DNA of 64,000 nucleotides from Sphagnum magellanicum (Eukaryota > Streptophyta > Sphagnopsida > Sphagnales > Sphagnaceae), in assembly GCA_021904315.1 (NCBI GenBank), contig CM038924.1, forward strand, positions 12,946,026-13,010,025. Direction: 5' to 3'. Below are positions 34,618-46,732 of this stretch, piece after piece. The notes below the pieces were generated by a model. The model was not told the DNA's origin and ran no database searches. It saw nothing but the letters and a program-made list of their open reading frames with translations. Made by a program: the position numbers and the translations under genes. Within the stretch, counting starts at the first letter, position 1, and every line of letters begins with the position of its first letter.

Positions 34618-35690
34618 TTGTCAACTTTTTTGAAGCATTGTAGTGTAAGTATGTGGACACATATCATAATGGACAAGAGTTCAAATAGCTACTCAATTCA
34701 CAACAAGGCAAATGCTTTCACTGGAAATGTGGTACATCAGTTGAACCATGACATTGCAAAAAAGGTGTGCATTGCATTCCACTTACAACCAACGTCAAAG
34801 GCTAGGGTATGGAAAGAATTGACACATGGGGGAATGAAATTGAACACTACTGTTGAGCAAGTTGATAATGGATGCCATGAAATCTTGTGGAGTGATTTAT
34901 CAAAAGATGTCATGCACAAAGTTTTAGCACTATTGCCAATTCCAAGGCTCATTCAAGTGCGCTCTATTTGTAAATAATGGCATTCCATCATCACATCTTC
35001 ATGCTTTGAAGAATTGTGGGAGGATTTTTTTCCCCATGAAACCTACTTCCCTATGGTATTCTCTTGTGGAACCCATGAGCTATGTCTTGCTTACAATCAC
35101 ATGATGAAACCTCTTGATGTTCAAACTTGTATGGCTAGAATAAGGGGCTTTTGTGTTTTTGTAGAAACATTTGCCTTATTCTTTGCAATCCATTGACCAA
35201 GATAGTGAAGGAGAACTACCATTGATTGTTCACAAATGGCTACCATATGCCTTAGTGCACCTCATAGTTAACAATTGAACAAAGTCAATCAAAGTGATTG
35301 TGGCAAGGAGGCTCAATCACAACTATTTCACAAACACTTTTGGAGACATAGCAATCTTTGAATCTTTAGTTGGTACTTGGACATCGGTAGTTAATTTACA
35401 TTTCAAGGTTTTTTCTTATGGTCGCATTACAACCATGTGCAAAGGTGTTATCTATTGTGAGGCAATTTGCTACAATGACAAGTTGGGTGTAATAGCTTAC
35501 AATGTACAAAAAGGAGCATGGGACGATGCCATACATGAAGTTCCACATGACAACTATGGAGACTATCAAGTAAATGACATTGTACAATGCAAGGGTTACA
35601 TTTTGGATAGTTGTTGGGTGAGGTTATGGAGGACTTGTTACATGTATCTATGTATTCAAGCTTGAACTTGGAGTAGCAACTACAACTTCC
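34618..35690 (+). pseudogene. F-box / kelch-type protein pseudogene
   Basis: The open frame from 34618 ends with an F-box: EILWSDLSKDVMHKVLALL, PIPRLIQVRSICK, a TAA at 34975 where Gln is expected, then WHSIITSSCFEELWEDFF. After a frame change the text continues as a kelch/FBA-like region, WTSVVNLHFKVFSYGRI, VIYCEAICYNDKLGVI and AWDDAIHEVPHDNYGDYQV (35294-35665). F-box proteins are the substrate receptors of SCF ubiquitin ligases. At least one stop and two frameshifts show this copy is dead. No introns are apparent over about 1 kb, compatible with a retrocopy or an intronless family member. It runs directly into the gypsy integrase at about 35690. Confidence 0.75.
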
Positions 35691-35694
35691 ATAC

Positions 35695-36170
35695 ATCCAA
35701 CTTCAAAACTTGCCCTCTTACAACTGCTATCATTGCGAAATTCTTATATGATCACATTCTCATTGAGTTTGGTTGTCCACTTACTATTGTGATAGATCAA
35801 GGTACCCATTTCATTAACGATGTTATTCATTATTTAATCAATCATTTCATCCTAAGACATATACTAGTTCTATTGTTTATTATCCACAAGGGAATGGACA
35901 AGCTAAGTCTACTAATAAAGTTTTTGGTGCATTGCTCACGAAACTAGTGAATGAGAAATAGAATGATTGTGATGAACATCTATCCACAATTCTATTTTCT
36001 TACAAAATTGGTTTTTAAATAAAAACTAGTCACACTCCATTTCAACTTGTTTACAAATTACATTCATTACACCCTAAAGAGTACCTATTACCATCCAAGC
36101 CCGAGTAGACTTATGATCCAAAACTTGTTAGAATTTTAACTAATTGCCTATCAAAAACTAGAAAAATTAC
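35695..36170 (+). pseudogene. gypsy integrase core, C-terminal part
   Basis: Reads AKFLYDHILIEFGCPLTIV then IDQGTHFIND (integrase core second Asp region), YYPQGNGQAKSTNK with the conserved Q-G-N-G-Q-A-x-S-T motif (E of the usual AES replaced by K), LLTKLVNEK, a stop where Asn/Arg-Trp is expected, DEHLSTILFSYK, a stop, and TSHTPFQLVYK. This is typical plant Ty3/gypsy integrase. The zinc-binding HHCC domain and first catalytic Asp are missing upstream. The Glu-to-Lys change in the QAES motif would by itself remove the catalytic glutamate. Confidence 0.8.
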
Positions 36171-36248
36171 ATGAGAACCAATTAATAATACATGATCTGA
36201 TAGCTTCTAACCAATGGAACCGGTCTTTATGGTCTTAGAACCGGTACA

Positions 36249-36464
36249 TTGAAACAATACCAATTTGGATATTATGTTTTATGGTTTTTGAGGATTGTCA
36301 AAACACACACCCCTAAGTTTCAAAGACAATGGTTTGGACCATATAGGATCCAATACTATTTACCCAACAATATAGTATTGCTAGTGATTATTGATAAATT
36401 CGATCCTAACCCAATGTCGATCAACATTAACAAGTTGAAACCCTATAGGTTTATAGATAATTAA
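36249..36464 (+). pseudogene. gypsy pol C-terminal tail (integrase SH3-like region)
   Basis: An open 71-codon frame contains PKFQRQWFGPYRIQYYLPNN, then VLLVIIDKFDPNPMSININK and LKPYRF. This matches the KF...WFGPYxIxYxLPNNTVLLVxxDKFDPNPVxVNxNKLKPY block that follows the integrase core in plant gypsy polyproteins. It is the intact remnant of a longer frame broken upstream by frameshifts, and it ends in a TAA shortly after KPYRFIDN. Confidence 0.75.
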
Positions 36465-36479
36465 ACACTTCAACTTGTT

Positions 36480-36758
36480 TTGGCTAAGCCTGGTGATTTT
36501 TTATCAAAGGAACCAGTGAAGGTGAAGTATTCTAACAACATGTCTAACCAACAACAAGTTGAGGAAACCTATTTTGATAACTTATCAAATAAGGAACCAA
36601 TTGAAACTAATCATTCCAATAACTTGTTCGTCAAAGAACTAGTTCATTTTAACATTAAAGGTTTGATAGCTGACAATCTAACTGAAAGGAGAACGGGTAG
36701 TAATTTGTCTAAACTAAAACTAGTTCAAATAGGTGATAACGACATGTTAACAAGGTAA
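36480..36758 (+). pseudogene. pol tail or linker ORF before the additional ORF
   Basis: Ninety-two open codons starting MAKPGDFLSKEPVK, with three loosely repeated segments of the form NN(L/M)xxxxxVExxx. It has no known domain. It follows the integrase tail by 16 bases and probably continues that polyprotein as a low-complexity extension. Function unknown. Confidence 0.45.
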
Positions 36759-37254
36759 CTAGTCAAAAACCAACTTGTTAGCCCTAATTCTGTGCAAAGT
36801 AATGATATCTCAATAAACTTAATTACAGGTGTCGATTTCTTAAGGTTGGTATACCTTAAAAGTTGCGTCATTCTCCTAAATGTTGCCACTTTCCACTTTA
36901 TAGCTATAGTATAAAGAAATGGCACGTCCCTTGGAATGTTTTTTCATTTTTTCATTATAAATTTCTTTGTATTATTTATTACACCAAAATGAAAAAATGA
37001 GTGCCTTAGATCAATTAAGAGAGAGAACAAACAAGAGGGTGGCAGAATTGAGAAAAGAAAGAAAAATGAAGAAGGGAAATGAAAAAGAATTGTAGAAAGT
37101 TAGAAAGGAAGTTTTTTAAACAATTAAAGCAATATACATTGAACCACTTGCATCAAGGGCGCCTCCTACATTTTGTGAAAGTAGTGAGAGTTTTGGAGAA
37201 AGTAGAAATGTAGAATAAGAAATTTTCGAAACATTAAAACATGTTGCCACTATG

Positions 37255-39857
37255 CACTACTAGAAATCTTGTCATTTGTAACCAATCACTATGTAATTGG
37301 CATGCAACTAGTTGTCATTTACAACTATCTTGGTCATGTTTGCAACTACAAATTTGGTATTATATAATTTTTGGGCCATACGGTTGTGTGTGCAACTAAC
37401 ATGCAATTAAATGTGTACAACATGGACACGTGTCATAAAAATAATGGCTTAAACTTATACATACTTCAATTACTATACTTAATATATTTACATAAGCTAT
37501 ATATAATAGTATTATGTACCTCTAGTACTAAGGTTAACCCCATGCTAACTTAGGCTAGCCTAAATTAACCTAGGTTAAAATAACCATGGTTAAACTAACA
37601 TAGGCTAAATAAACAAAAAAATTAAACTAATCATAACTAAATTAAGTTAAGCTAAACTAATTATGGCTAATTTAAATTAAGCTAAATTAAATCAAGTTAA
37701 ATTATGGCTAAATTAAATTAAATTAGGCTAAACTAACCATAATTAAATTAAGTTAAGCTGAAATAATTATGGCTAAAATAAACTATGGCTAAAATTAAAT
37801 TAAGTTAAATTAACTATGGCAAAAATAAGTTAGGCCAAACTAATTATGATTAAATCAAGTTAGGCTAAGCTAAATTAAACTATATTAATTATGGTTAAAA
37901 TAAATTAAGCTAAATTAAACTAGGTTAAAATAAATATGGCTAAATCAAATTAGGCCAAAATAATTATGGCTAAATTAAGTTAGGCTACAATACTTATGGC
38001 TAAATTAAATTAGACTATATTTATTATGGCTAAACTAAATTAAACTAAATTAAATTAGGATAAAATAAATATGGTTAAATTAAGTTAAATTAAGTTAAAC
38101 TAAATTATTTATGGTTAAATTAAATTAGGTTTAAATTTGAAATGGTTAAATTAAGTTAGGTTAAACTAATTATTGCTAAACTAAATTATGCTAAATTAAA
38201 TTAAGTTAAACTAAACCATGTTTTAAATATGTTTGATTTTATTTTATTTTGGAATTTTTTTCAAAAAATGTGAATTTTATTAAACAAAAAATTATTCAAA
38301 ATCAGTTAATATAATTTTTTTAATTATAAATAATCATAATTATTAATTAAAGGTTTATTATAATTATAGTGATAATAGATTTTAGGTATTATATATTTAA
38401 ATTTTATTATTTATGTTAAAATATTAATGTAAATAGGCTAACTAATTAACCTACAATTATATAAATATCCTAAAATAATTATTCATTTAAGTTAGATAAT
38501 AATATTAAAATCATACTTTCATTAAGTAATCATAATTATTAGAAATATCTTATAATTACCTTTGAAGTGCAAAAGAAAAGGAGAAATGAAAAATAACAAG
38601 AAGAAAAATAAGCTTTCCAAATTATAAAATGTTTTTTTTTTCCTTTCTTTAGACCCTTCCTATTTTCAAAATTCATCTTATTTCTTATTCATTTTAAACG
38701 ATTTAAAGTGCTATAAGAGTGCCACATGAACTCCTACAACTCACATTAGAACTATAATAGCAACAAAACAACATAAAATGAACTTTCTGGGTGTTTAAAT
38801 ATCGGCCTTTGTAGTGTTCAATAGTTTCTTTTTCTAGTTTTTGACCCCCTTTACTTTGGGGGGCCATAACTTTTTCATTTTAATTTGTTTTCAATGATTC
38901 TTAATGTGTTAGATGTGCCAAGAGGAGGGCTTCAAGTTTTTTTTGGACACCAAAAGCAATAGAGCCCTCCCCTTGCTGTTATATTCTACTACATTAGTTG
39001 CATCTAATGTGCAATTAAGTTGGTTCATGAAGTTCGTAATGGAATGTTTTAACCTATATCCTTTGCCTCTAATTCTATTTGGTTCAATATGTAACTAGGA
39101 GCAATAATTATGTAGAAGTCAAATACCAAATGTCGTTGGGGATGAATAAATGAAAAAAACTTGACCTTTATGAAATGGTCAAACCTAAAAATAAAATTGG
39201 ATTATTTTAAACCTACTTATATAACCTAAGCCTAGCTACTTTTCAACCTACTTACACACCTAAATAAACCTACTTATTTAATAGGTTTTAATTATTACCT
39301 ACCTACTTAGACACCACGTGTCAACATTTTATTAGCCATAAATTAGACGACATAAATTTCATTAATTAATATTTAGTTTTTTTAATAGGTGGGCCTTGAT
39401 TACCACGTGTCACCATATAATTGGTGTTAAAATGTACACGTGTCAAATGCCCAATGAACATTCCATGGTGTGCCGCATGTCATTGTCCTAGTGGCAGAAA
39501 CTTTAATGATTGAAATTAATCCAATGAATTTTTTATTTTGAAAACACAAAAAAATTAAATAGTTATACATGTCCATAAGCTAGTTATCTAATTTTTAAAC
39601 ATGTGTCGTATTTTGATTAGTTGCATCGTAGTTACAAAAAGAGTTGCACATAAGGCGTAACTACATTTGGATTTGTATGTATGTATGAACATGTACATTA
39701 ACACCATATATACATGTTGCATATGTAGTGTCGCATGCAACTGAATGTCATGTGCAACTTGTCTTAAACAACTACATAAATTTGCAATTGCATGTGTTGC
39801 ATGCAATTGAATTTTAGTTGTAAACGATAGTTGCAAAACCCAAAATTTCTAGTAGTG
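37255..39857. mobile_element. non-autonomous CACTA transposon, 2.6 kb, with ATG target-site duplication
   Basis: The left end is CACTACTAGAAATCTTG at 37255 and the right end ATTTCTAGTAGTG at 39857. They form a perfect inverted repeat of 12 bases, the plant CACTA (CMC) signature. The flanks are ATG at 37252-37254 and ATG at 39858-39860, the expected 3-bp duplication. Subterminal regions are full of short GCATGCAACT, GTTGCA and TTGCAATT motifs in both orientations, where the transposase of this superfamily binds. No transposase frame is present, so it would need help from an autonomous element. It interrupts the gypsy additional ORF exactly in frame. Confidence 0.92.
37540..38230. repeat. AT-rich satellite of GGCTAAATTAA-type units inside the CACTA
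   Basis: About 45 degenerate copies of an 11- to 16-base motif such as TTAGGCTAAACTAA, TATGGCTAAATTAA and AAGTTAAACTAAA. The repeat is absent from the related element at 46.7-48.9 kb, so it expanded within this copy. Non-coding. Confidence 0.8.
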
Positions 39858-42756
39858 ATGGGAGGACTTGAAGAAACCTTGAGGGATTTTTTAAGACAAA
39901 TTGCACTACTTGCACCTACATTTGTCAATATTAGTGATTATGAAAAAGAAGAATAGATTAAAAGTAGAGCCACAAAAAAAGAAAAATAATCTCAATGACC
40001 TATTGAAGTTGAACAATTAGCATAATTTTCATCAAAATTGGTTGAAGGAGGGTGCTTTGACATAGAGGCTGGTACTCTTGACGTACTTATTACAATACCT
40101 ACCAAGTCCAGTCTAAGTACATGATGAGCCATAGGGGGAAAGAATAGGTTGAAAAGGATAGCTCACCTATTAAGGTAACCCAGAAGTGAGCACTTGTTGA
40201 AATAAAAGAGATTCAAAAAATGTTTCAGTGGATTCGGATGGGATCTAAAAAGTAGCAATGGATAGAGCAAGCCAATTTGGCAGGCTTATTTGCTATTCAT
40301 TAAACAATTCCATGACTAGACTTGTTGGAGTAATTTTTGCACATTTGGGAGTCCATAGAAGATGGACAAATTTGAGTAATCCTTTGTGGTGAAAGAATCA
40401 CCATTGATCAAACATTAATTGTGAAGTAGTTTGGCATTAGTGTTAAAGGAGTAGTGGATGCAGCAAATGCATTAGTTAAGGAAACTCAAGTGGCCCTGAA
40501 AAACATAGTTGGACCATATGCATTTGTTAACGAGGAGAAATGGAGAGTCATTTAAATGAAAGAAAAATATCACACTAGGTTTGTAGCAATCCTATAAGTC
40601 ATTTACCAACAAAAAAAATTAGCATATTTTAACAACTACATTGGCATCACTTTGAACTTAGCAAACAAGGGGAAGAAGATTAACTAATGTTCTATTATGT
40701 TGACACAATTGTCAATGGAATTGATTTATTAGACTGAGTACCAAAAACAAATAACAACAGGATTAGTAACATTTGATAAGAAGGTAGCAACTTGTTACTC
40801 TTGACCTATTATAAAATTTTATTTATGTCATTGGTTTCTCTTGTCAAAGGAAGATATGCCTATTGTTTCTCCAAGACCACAACTGGTTCAAGGGAGAGAG
40901 GAGAAGAAAACTGTTGTGGAGCAATCTAGAAAACCTTTTCCTGAAATTGTGACCAAAAAGCAATTCATAAATGAGTGACAATCAATACGCTCAACCAACA
41001 TATTGCCATGACTAATTTGGCTATCCCAACAAATGAATGTACAAACTAAACCATCAACACCTAGGGATCGGTTCAATCCATAACTAACCAACTCACCACT
41101 GAAAAAGAAATTCATACCGATTAGCAAATCGTGGTGATGGAAGGAGGTGATGAGGACATGGAAGTTGATGCCACTGCATAACAAGATGACGAATTAATAA
41201 GGACATAGAATGATCAATTCATGGAAAAATGAAATGAACTTAGCTTTGAACAAGTACTAAATCAAGGACCTTTACATGTTTAAGAAACTTCTCCTCCTAC
41301 TGAATAGGATAGTAACTTGTTGTCAATAAGTACAAAATTAATTTAGTTAGTTCAATCTAAATTTGTTGAACCAACTCATACTAAACTTATTTATATTTTC
41401 CTTAAAATGTTTATAGCCTATGCCCAACATGAGAGCCTAAAATTGGAAACCCTTTTCTTTGAACAAGTAGCCCTAATTGATCAATCATGGCCTCAAATAA
41501 ATAATTAATTAATTAATTAGAGATATAAATAAAATACTATTAGAACTTGGTAGAGGATACCAACAACCAGTTACATGCCCATTGTTTAAAATTGGTTAGT
41601 CATAAGCAAGCTCTACAAAATAGAGATAAAGACTTAGCTACTATGAAAGCCTAGCTCTTCAAACAGAAGGCAGAGAATAAGCATCTTGTTGTTAAAGGCG
41701 TTGAAGTTGAAAAAACAATCAAAAAGGTTGAAACCCTATAATCCAAATACAATGAGTTAACCCAAGTTCATTTCAAAACTTGTAATGACCAAAAGACTTT
41801 ACAAACTATCTTGACTAGTTGACAAGAAATTATGGTAAGATGGAGGCCATTAGTGTACAACGAGAAAATACTATGTTGGAGTTGGAAAATACCTATTTGT
41901 AGTAGATGGAATAGTTGATGAAAGTCAACATTGATATGGATAATCGTACCCATGAACTTTGGGTACATATTTAAGAACTAAAAGGCGAATTGGAAACATT
42001 TTGCAAAGCACCCAGTAAAGTTTTTCAACCTATTTACATGGACAACCATTTGAAGGAATTTGAAGAATTACTTTTGGACAATGCCTTACTTAAGGTGCAG
42101 AACTAAACACTAGCTAATAAGAACCCAAAATGGAAGGAATGGTGGCAAACTATGTAGGAGATCATTAAATAACATATTCAAGAAAGTTTGGAGATTGTTT
42201 GTGCAAATGAAGAAACCTACTTGAATGAACTAGTTGCATACTGGTTGCATTTTGAAAGCTACAAGTATGAATGGCTTATTGGCAAACTAGTTGAGGTACT
42301 TGTTAATGTTTTTTAGAAAAGTTCACATGTGCAACTAGTTATTAAAGCTACAAGTTCTTGAAATGAACTTGTTGTTACCATTATTGAAGAACTTGAACCC
42401 ATCAAAGAGGGAGCAAAATTAGCCATTATTTCTTATAGTTTACCTTTGCCCACAAAACTTGTGGAAATACCTATTATGGTTTTTAACACTTAAGTAGAAG
42501 CTTTGGAAGAACCTACCACTCCAAGATCTATACCATTAGTTATACCAAAGATTAAAATAGGCGTAGAGGTTACTTTGATTAATAGTATTACCCATGCCTC
42601 TGAAGTTTTTAGCACTTTAGATACAATACTGAAGCACACATTTGTTACTGAAATATCAGAATCTCAACTAGTTTTTTTGGTTGAACTTGTTGATGATTTA
42701 GTTGTAGGTGTTAAACATGTGGTTCTAGTTGATTGATTTCGAGGACAAAATCTAGA

Positions 42757-42772
42757 TTTCAAGGGGGAGTAA
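42757..42772 (+). promoter_or_regulatory. polypurine tract of the gypsy element
   Basis: ATTTCAAGGGGGAGTAA directly precedes the first TG of the candidate 3' LTR. Purine runs of this form prime plus-strand DNA synthesis in LTR retrotransposons, and CAAGGGGGAGT is a common version in plant gypsy elements. Confidence 0.7.
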
Positions 42773-43330
42773 TGTTAACCCAATTTTTTAGTATGTATAT
42801 CATAATTGTTTAAACCAATCAATAACTAATAAGGTAGTATGACCTAAGGATTTTCTGTTTTTGGTCAACAGGTTTTGAGTTAATCGGTTTATTATAAAAA
42901 TTGGTAATCAATCTATTACAATAACTGGATGATTAAAAGAACATGTTGATTTGAACTTGTGACTAGTAACTTGATATTTGATTTTGAAACTTGTATTGGT
43001 TAATGATTATTTAAATTACAAACAACACTATGAGTTGGTATAACTAGGAGGACTTAAAGATAGCGGAGGATCTTTTCATTTTTTGTAATTCTTGGAAAGT
43101 TTTAAATTTTTAAATCAAGTTTATTCTTATTTTCTCATGAAACATTTTCTTTTTGTTTTTAGAATGCAAGCTTTAGAATTGTTGTTCTTGATGTATAAGT
43201 AAGAAACCACAATGTTTCTTGTGTTTTTAATATTCAAATTTGGAACAACTTGTTGATAATCTCAATAAATCAGAATTAGAAATTAAAAGAGAAAAGGTGA
43301 AACTAAAAAGGACAAAAAACACCCTTAACA
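42773..43330 (+). repeat. candidate 3' LTR of the gypsy element
   Basis: Starts TGTTAACC right after the polypurine tract and could end at CCTTAACA (43330), so TGTTAA and TTAACA form the short inverted ends typical of LTRs. A TATA-like ATTATAAAAA lies at about 42890 and AATAAA at 43264-43269. The 5' LTR is not in the window, so the right border is inferred. Confidence 0.5.
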
Positions 43331-46090
43331 TAATGTTGTAATTAGTTTTCATAATTTTCACTATACCATTTAATTTGTAAGATCCTTTGTTAATCTTTCA
43401 TGTTATCCTCACATTCAATTCATTTTTAAATATTAAAAAAATCTCACTATAGTTTGAATATTATTAAATTAAGATTTTTTTATTGGGTATAATTAATTGT
43501 TGTCAATTGTATGAGATTAATTTAAAACCCTAGTTTATATATACACATGGTTATAACATTAATGTAATAATATACAAATGATGTTGAATAGGCTTGTGTC
43601 GAGGTGTGAAGACAAATTCATGTTATGACCAATGAAATTGTTAGGTTTGGTGGTTTGAATTTTTTTCTTTAAAAACTTATCTTGAATGATCTAACATTCA
43701 ACTTGTAATAGGGTTTGGTAGGTTTGTGAAAATTTTAAAAGACCAATGGAAATGGTAAACATGGACTAGTCTATTTTCATTTTTTTCTAGCATAATAAGG
43801 TTGTGTGTAGGCTTGAAGATTTATTTTTCAAGCTAGTGGGATTGTTGGATTTGGTGGTTTGAATTTGTTTTCTTAATTATCTTAAGTGAACTAATAATTT
43901 AATGTGTAATAACTATTCACAAACAAGTTTTTTTCACATTATATGTGTATTTTATTTTTCAAGGATCTTTTATGATTTTTCAAGTTTCCATGCATAGTCA
44001 AAGTAGACAAGAAATTCATTTAGTCAAAATCCAATTTACAATTTTTGACATAAATATAAGAAAGTGAATTAAAATTTTTAAGAAGTAAAATCATAAAATC
44101 ATTAGAGCTTCCATTGAGTTTGTGATCAGTTGAATACAAAATTTGAACAATTTTAATATCATAAAAGTAGTCAACAAGTAATTTTAAAACTAATCTAATC
44201 AATATAGTGTTCAAAACTATTTTTACATAGAGATTTCCATATAGTAGGATTATAATATGCACGATTTGAGAACACACAAGTATCTTTTATGCTTCAATTA
44301 ATTTGAAAATAAGAAAAATCAATATTTCATCCTTATTTCATCTACCTACAACCTACAATGTAAAACCCAAACATCTTTGCAAGTAAATGCATTTTAAAGA
44401 TGTGGTCAGTCAATTGTGTTTTAATAAAATAAAATATTATCCTCATATTGATCTTGAATAAAATAATATTTTTTCTTTCAAGACATCAAAATCAATTTAT
44501 GACTACTTGTCATTTTTTATGAAAAGGAACACAAATTGTCTATTTTACCATGATTGTGCCCATTAATTATTATTTGGGATTATGGCAAATTTTATCTACC
44601 CCATTTCTAGGTTAATTATAAATTTTAATTATATAATTAGGAGACAAGTTTGGGTGTTTAACTAAATCTAATTTTCTATAAACATTTGGGGGGGGCGGGG
44701 GGGGGGGGGAATGGTGTTTTTTCATCTTAAATCAAAGAAAAAAAGGTTCATGACACAAGTGAATAAGTCTTCAATGGAACCATGAACCATACACAAGTCT
44801 TTGAATTTTTTTGAAGGGTGTATACAAATTTAAAAGTTTTGCCTAACACTTTCGTTGTGCTTCAATGTATGTTATCCATATTCCTTCCAATTTGTTCTTG
44901 TTTAAATGAAATTAAATCTTAATTATGTCCATAAGAAATATCTTACTAGGAAAATTGCATGAATAATTATATCCAATTCATTTGGTGTTTGCAATTTTAT
45001 GAAACACAAGTAGATTTCAAAATAAACTATGAACATTTTTTATTGATTCTTTGAACATCTCATGTTCATAGGCTTTGTGCTTCTTGGTATGTATAAAATG
45101 TTTTCAATTGAAGTAAGGTATTATACAACAAGCATTATGAGGAATGACAAGTGAGAGATTGTGAAATAATAATAATATTATATATGTGAATATTCATTCA
45201 CAATGCATGAATTACTTACATTTGTAATGGAAATTTGTACCAATTTCGGTCACCAAATTGTATTGGCTCAATTTATTTTAATGTTTTGATATGTATTTTC
45301 ATGTACAATATTAATCAAGTCTCATTTCAAACATGAACATAATATATTGGACTAGGGAGTGTACAATTCTTGAACCATGCCAAAGATTGGGACACTTGAG
45401 CTCTATTTATCCATTAGTTTCATATGGAACTTGGTAGAGGTTATGGTCCAAAGCAACCTACTTCATCTATAAAATAGTTGTGATGCAGTTTGTAATAATG
45501 GTTTGGTTTATACCTATCCCATCAAGAAAATATAGTTGTTAGGATTTGTGTTTCCTTACACCTTCACTAATTGTTTCACATGTTGATTGCCTTTGTGCTT
45601 TTCCAAAGCAAAAATTTGTTTGGAATTGGTTTTAAAATGTAAGTTGGTAAAAAAATACCAAAAAATAAAACAATGGTGGATACTATAGGATGATAAGAAT
45701 TTTCTTAAGCTCCTATGAGTTCAATGTTTTGAACGATCGGTTATTGTTTTAGCTAACTTTTGACATTGTTGTTGTTAATTTTTGGCACTTCATAACATAA
45801 TGTTGCACAAAGGGGTGGAACTTCTAATCGATTAACTTTGGTGTAATGATCCTACTATTGGATACACCACATCTTTTTAGGATCTTATTGTTTTCTAGTT
45901 TTGAGCTGGTCTCTTTTCAATCCATCCTTTTTAAATCCTCTTTGCATGGGCCTTAACATTTCACTAATTTGCTTTGTTGTTCGCACTTTTCAAATTTCGT
46001 CCCCTTTCCCAATAAGGGCATTTCATTTGTCTCAAAGTGGTGTCCTTTTGCATTTTTCTTGGTTTGATTTTCACTATGAAAAATTACATC
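43331..46090. other. AT-rich intergenic DNA with a (G)n tract
   Basis: No recognised gene. At 44688-44709 there is a 22-base G tract with a single C, probably at or near the limits of accurate sequencing. Confidence 0.5.
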
Positions 46091-46138
46091 CATCAAAATC
46101 ACACTACCTTGCAATTAAAACTCCCAAAAAAATCATAT

Positions 46139-46262
46139 ACAATTGTTATGCAACTATCCTTTGGGTATTACAACTGTTATGCAACTATCCCTTGGGTATT
46201 ACAAGTGTTGTGCAACTATCATTTAGGTTTTACAATTATTGTGGAACTATCCCTTTCGAAAT
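46139..46262. repeat. tandem repeat, about 31-bp unit, four copies
   Basis: Unit approximately ACAATTGTTATGCAACTATC plus CCTTGGGTATT. The four copies become progressively diverged. The GCAACT motif resembles the subterminal motifs of the CACTA at 37.3 kb, so this may be a fragment of a related end. Confidence 0.7.
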
Positions 46263-46732
46263 ACAATGCATTAATAAATAAATTACCACATCAAAAAATC
46301 AATTAGTTGTATTATAGTTGCAAGTGAGTTGAAAATGGGTTTTTTATACAATAATTTATACACATCATACATACATATGTAGTCAACCATATTTGACTTT
46401 TTAAATAATTGCATTATAATTGCATGTGACTATTATAAATGTGTCAGTAAAATAACAATTATGTTGCAACTAGTGCACAATGTACATACATGCGATCATG
46501 CCACGTGTTCACATGTCCACCGCCCATTCTAGGATACATTTGTAATTAGTTTTCAATTATAATTCTCATTAATATAATTATTATGGCCACTAGTGCACCA
46601 TTATTAAAGTAATACTATTCAATTGTGTTATGACAATAATAAAACTATTTATAATTTAATAAGGATACATATTCATTAGTTTTTTATATCTTCATCATAT
46701 GTGTTTCATTTTGGGGTGCATTCACTATAAAA

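Larger units (their letters stand above)
36997..42736 (+). pseudogene. long additional ORF (env position) of the gypsy element, interrupted by a CACTA
   Basis: Begins MSALDQLRERTNKRVAELRK at 36997 and, with the nested CACTA and one target-site copy removed, runs about 1,040 codons to the stop at 42734-42736. Legible blocks include IFETLKHVATMGGLEET (spanning the CACTA insertion), LCGERITIDQTLIVK, GISVKGVVDAANALVKE, VGPYAFVNEEKW, YFNNYIGITLNLANKGKKIN, FPEIVTKKQF and LENTYL. Charged Glu/Lys/Leu-rich stretches in the second half look coiled-coil. Many in-frame stops are TAG or TAA where Gln or Trp would fit, suggesting C-to-T decay. The last 78 codons (42503-42736) remain open. I do not recognise a family. 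Some plant gypsy elements carry extra ORFs after pol, but none is matched here with confidence. Confidence 0.6.
35690..43330 (+). mobile_element. 5'-truncated Ty3/gypsy LTR retrotransposon with additional ORF, carrying a nested CACTA
   Basis: In order: the distal part of integrase, the pol C-terminal tail, a long additional ORF, a TTCGAGGACAAAATC...AAGGGGGAGT end with polypurine tract at 42761-42770, and a candidate 3' LTR. Gag, protease, reverse transcriptase and RNase H, and any 5' LTR, are absent; the left boundary is the F-box pseudogene. Without the nested CACTA the remnant is about 5 kb. All ORFs carry stops, so it is inactive. Confidence 0.75.

Noticed and set aside
45901..46306. 126- and 89-residue frames over the 31-bp tandem repeat
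   Set aside because: The repeated peptide is a by-product of the DNA tandem repeat. Both overlapping frames show it, so neither is evidence of coding.
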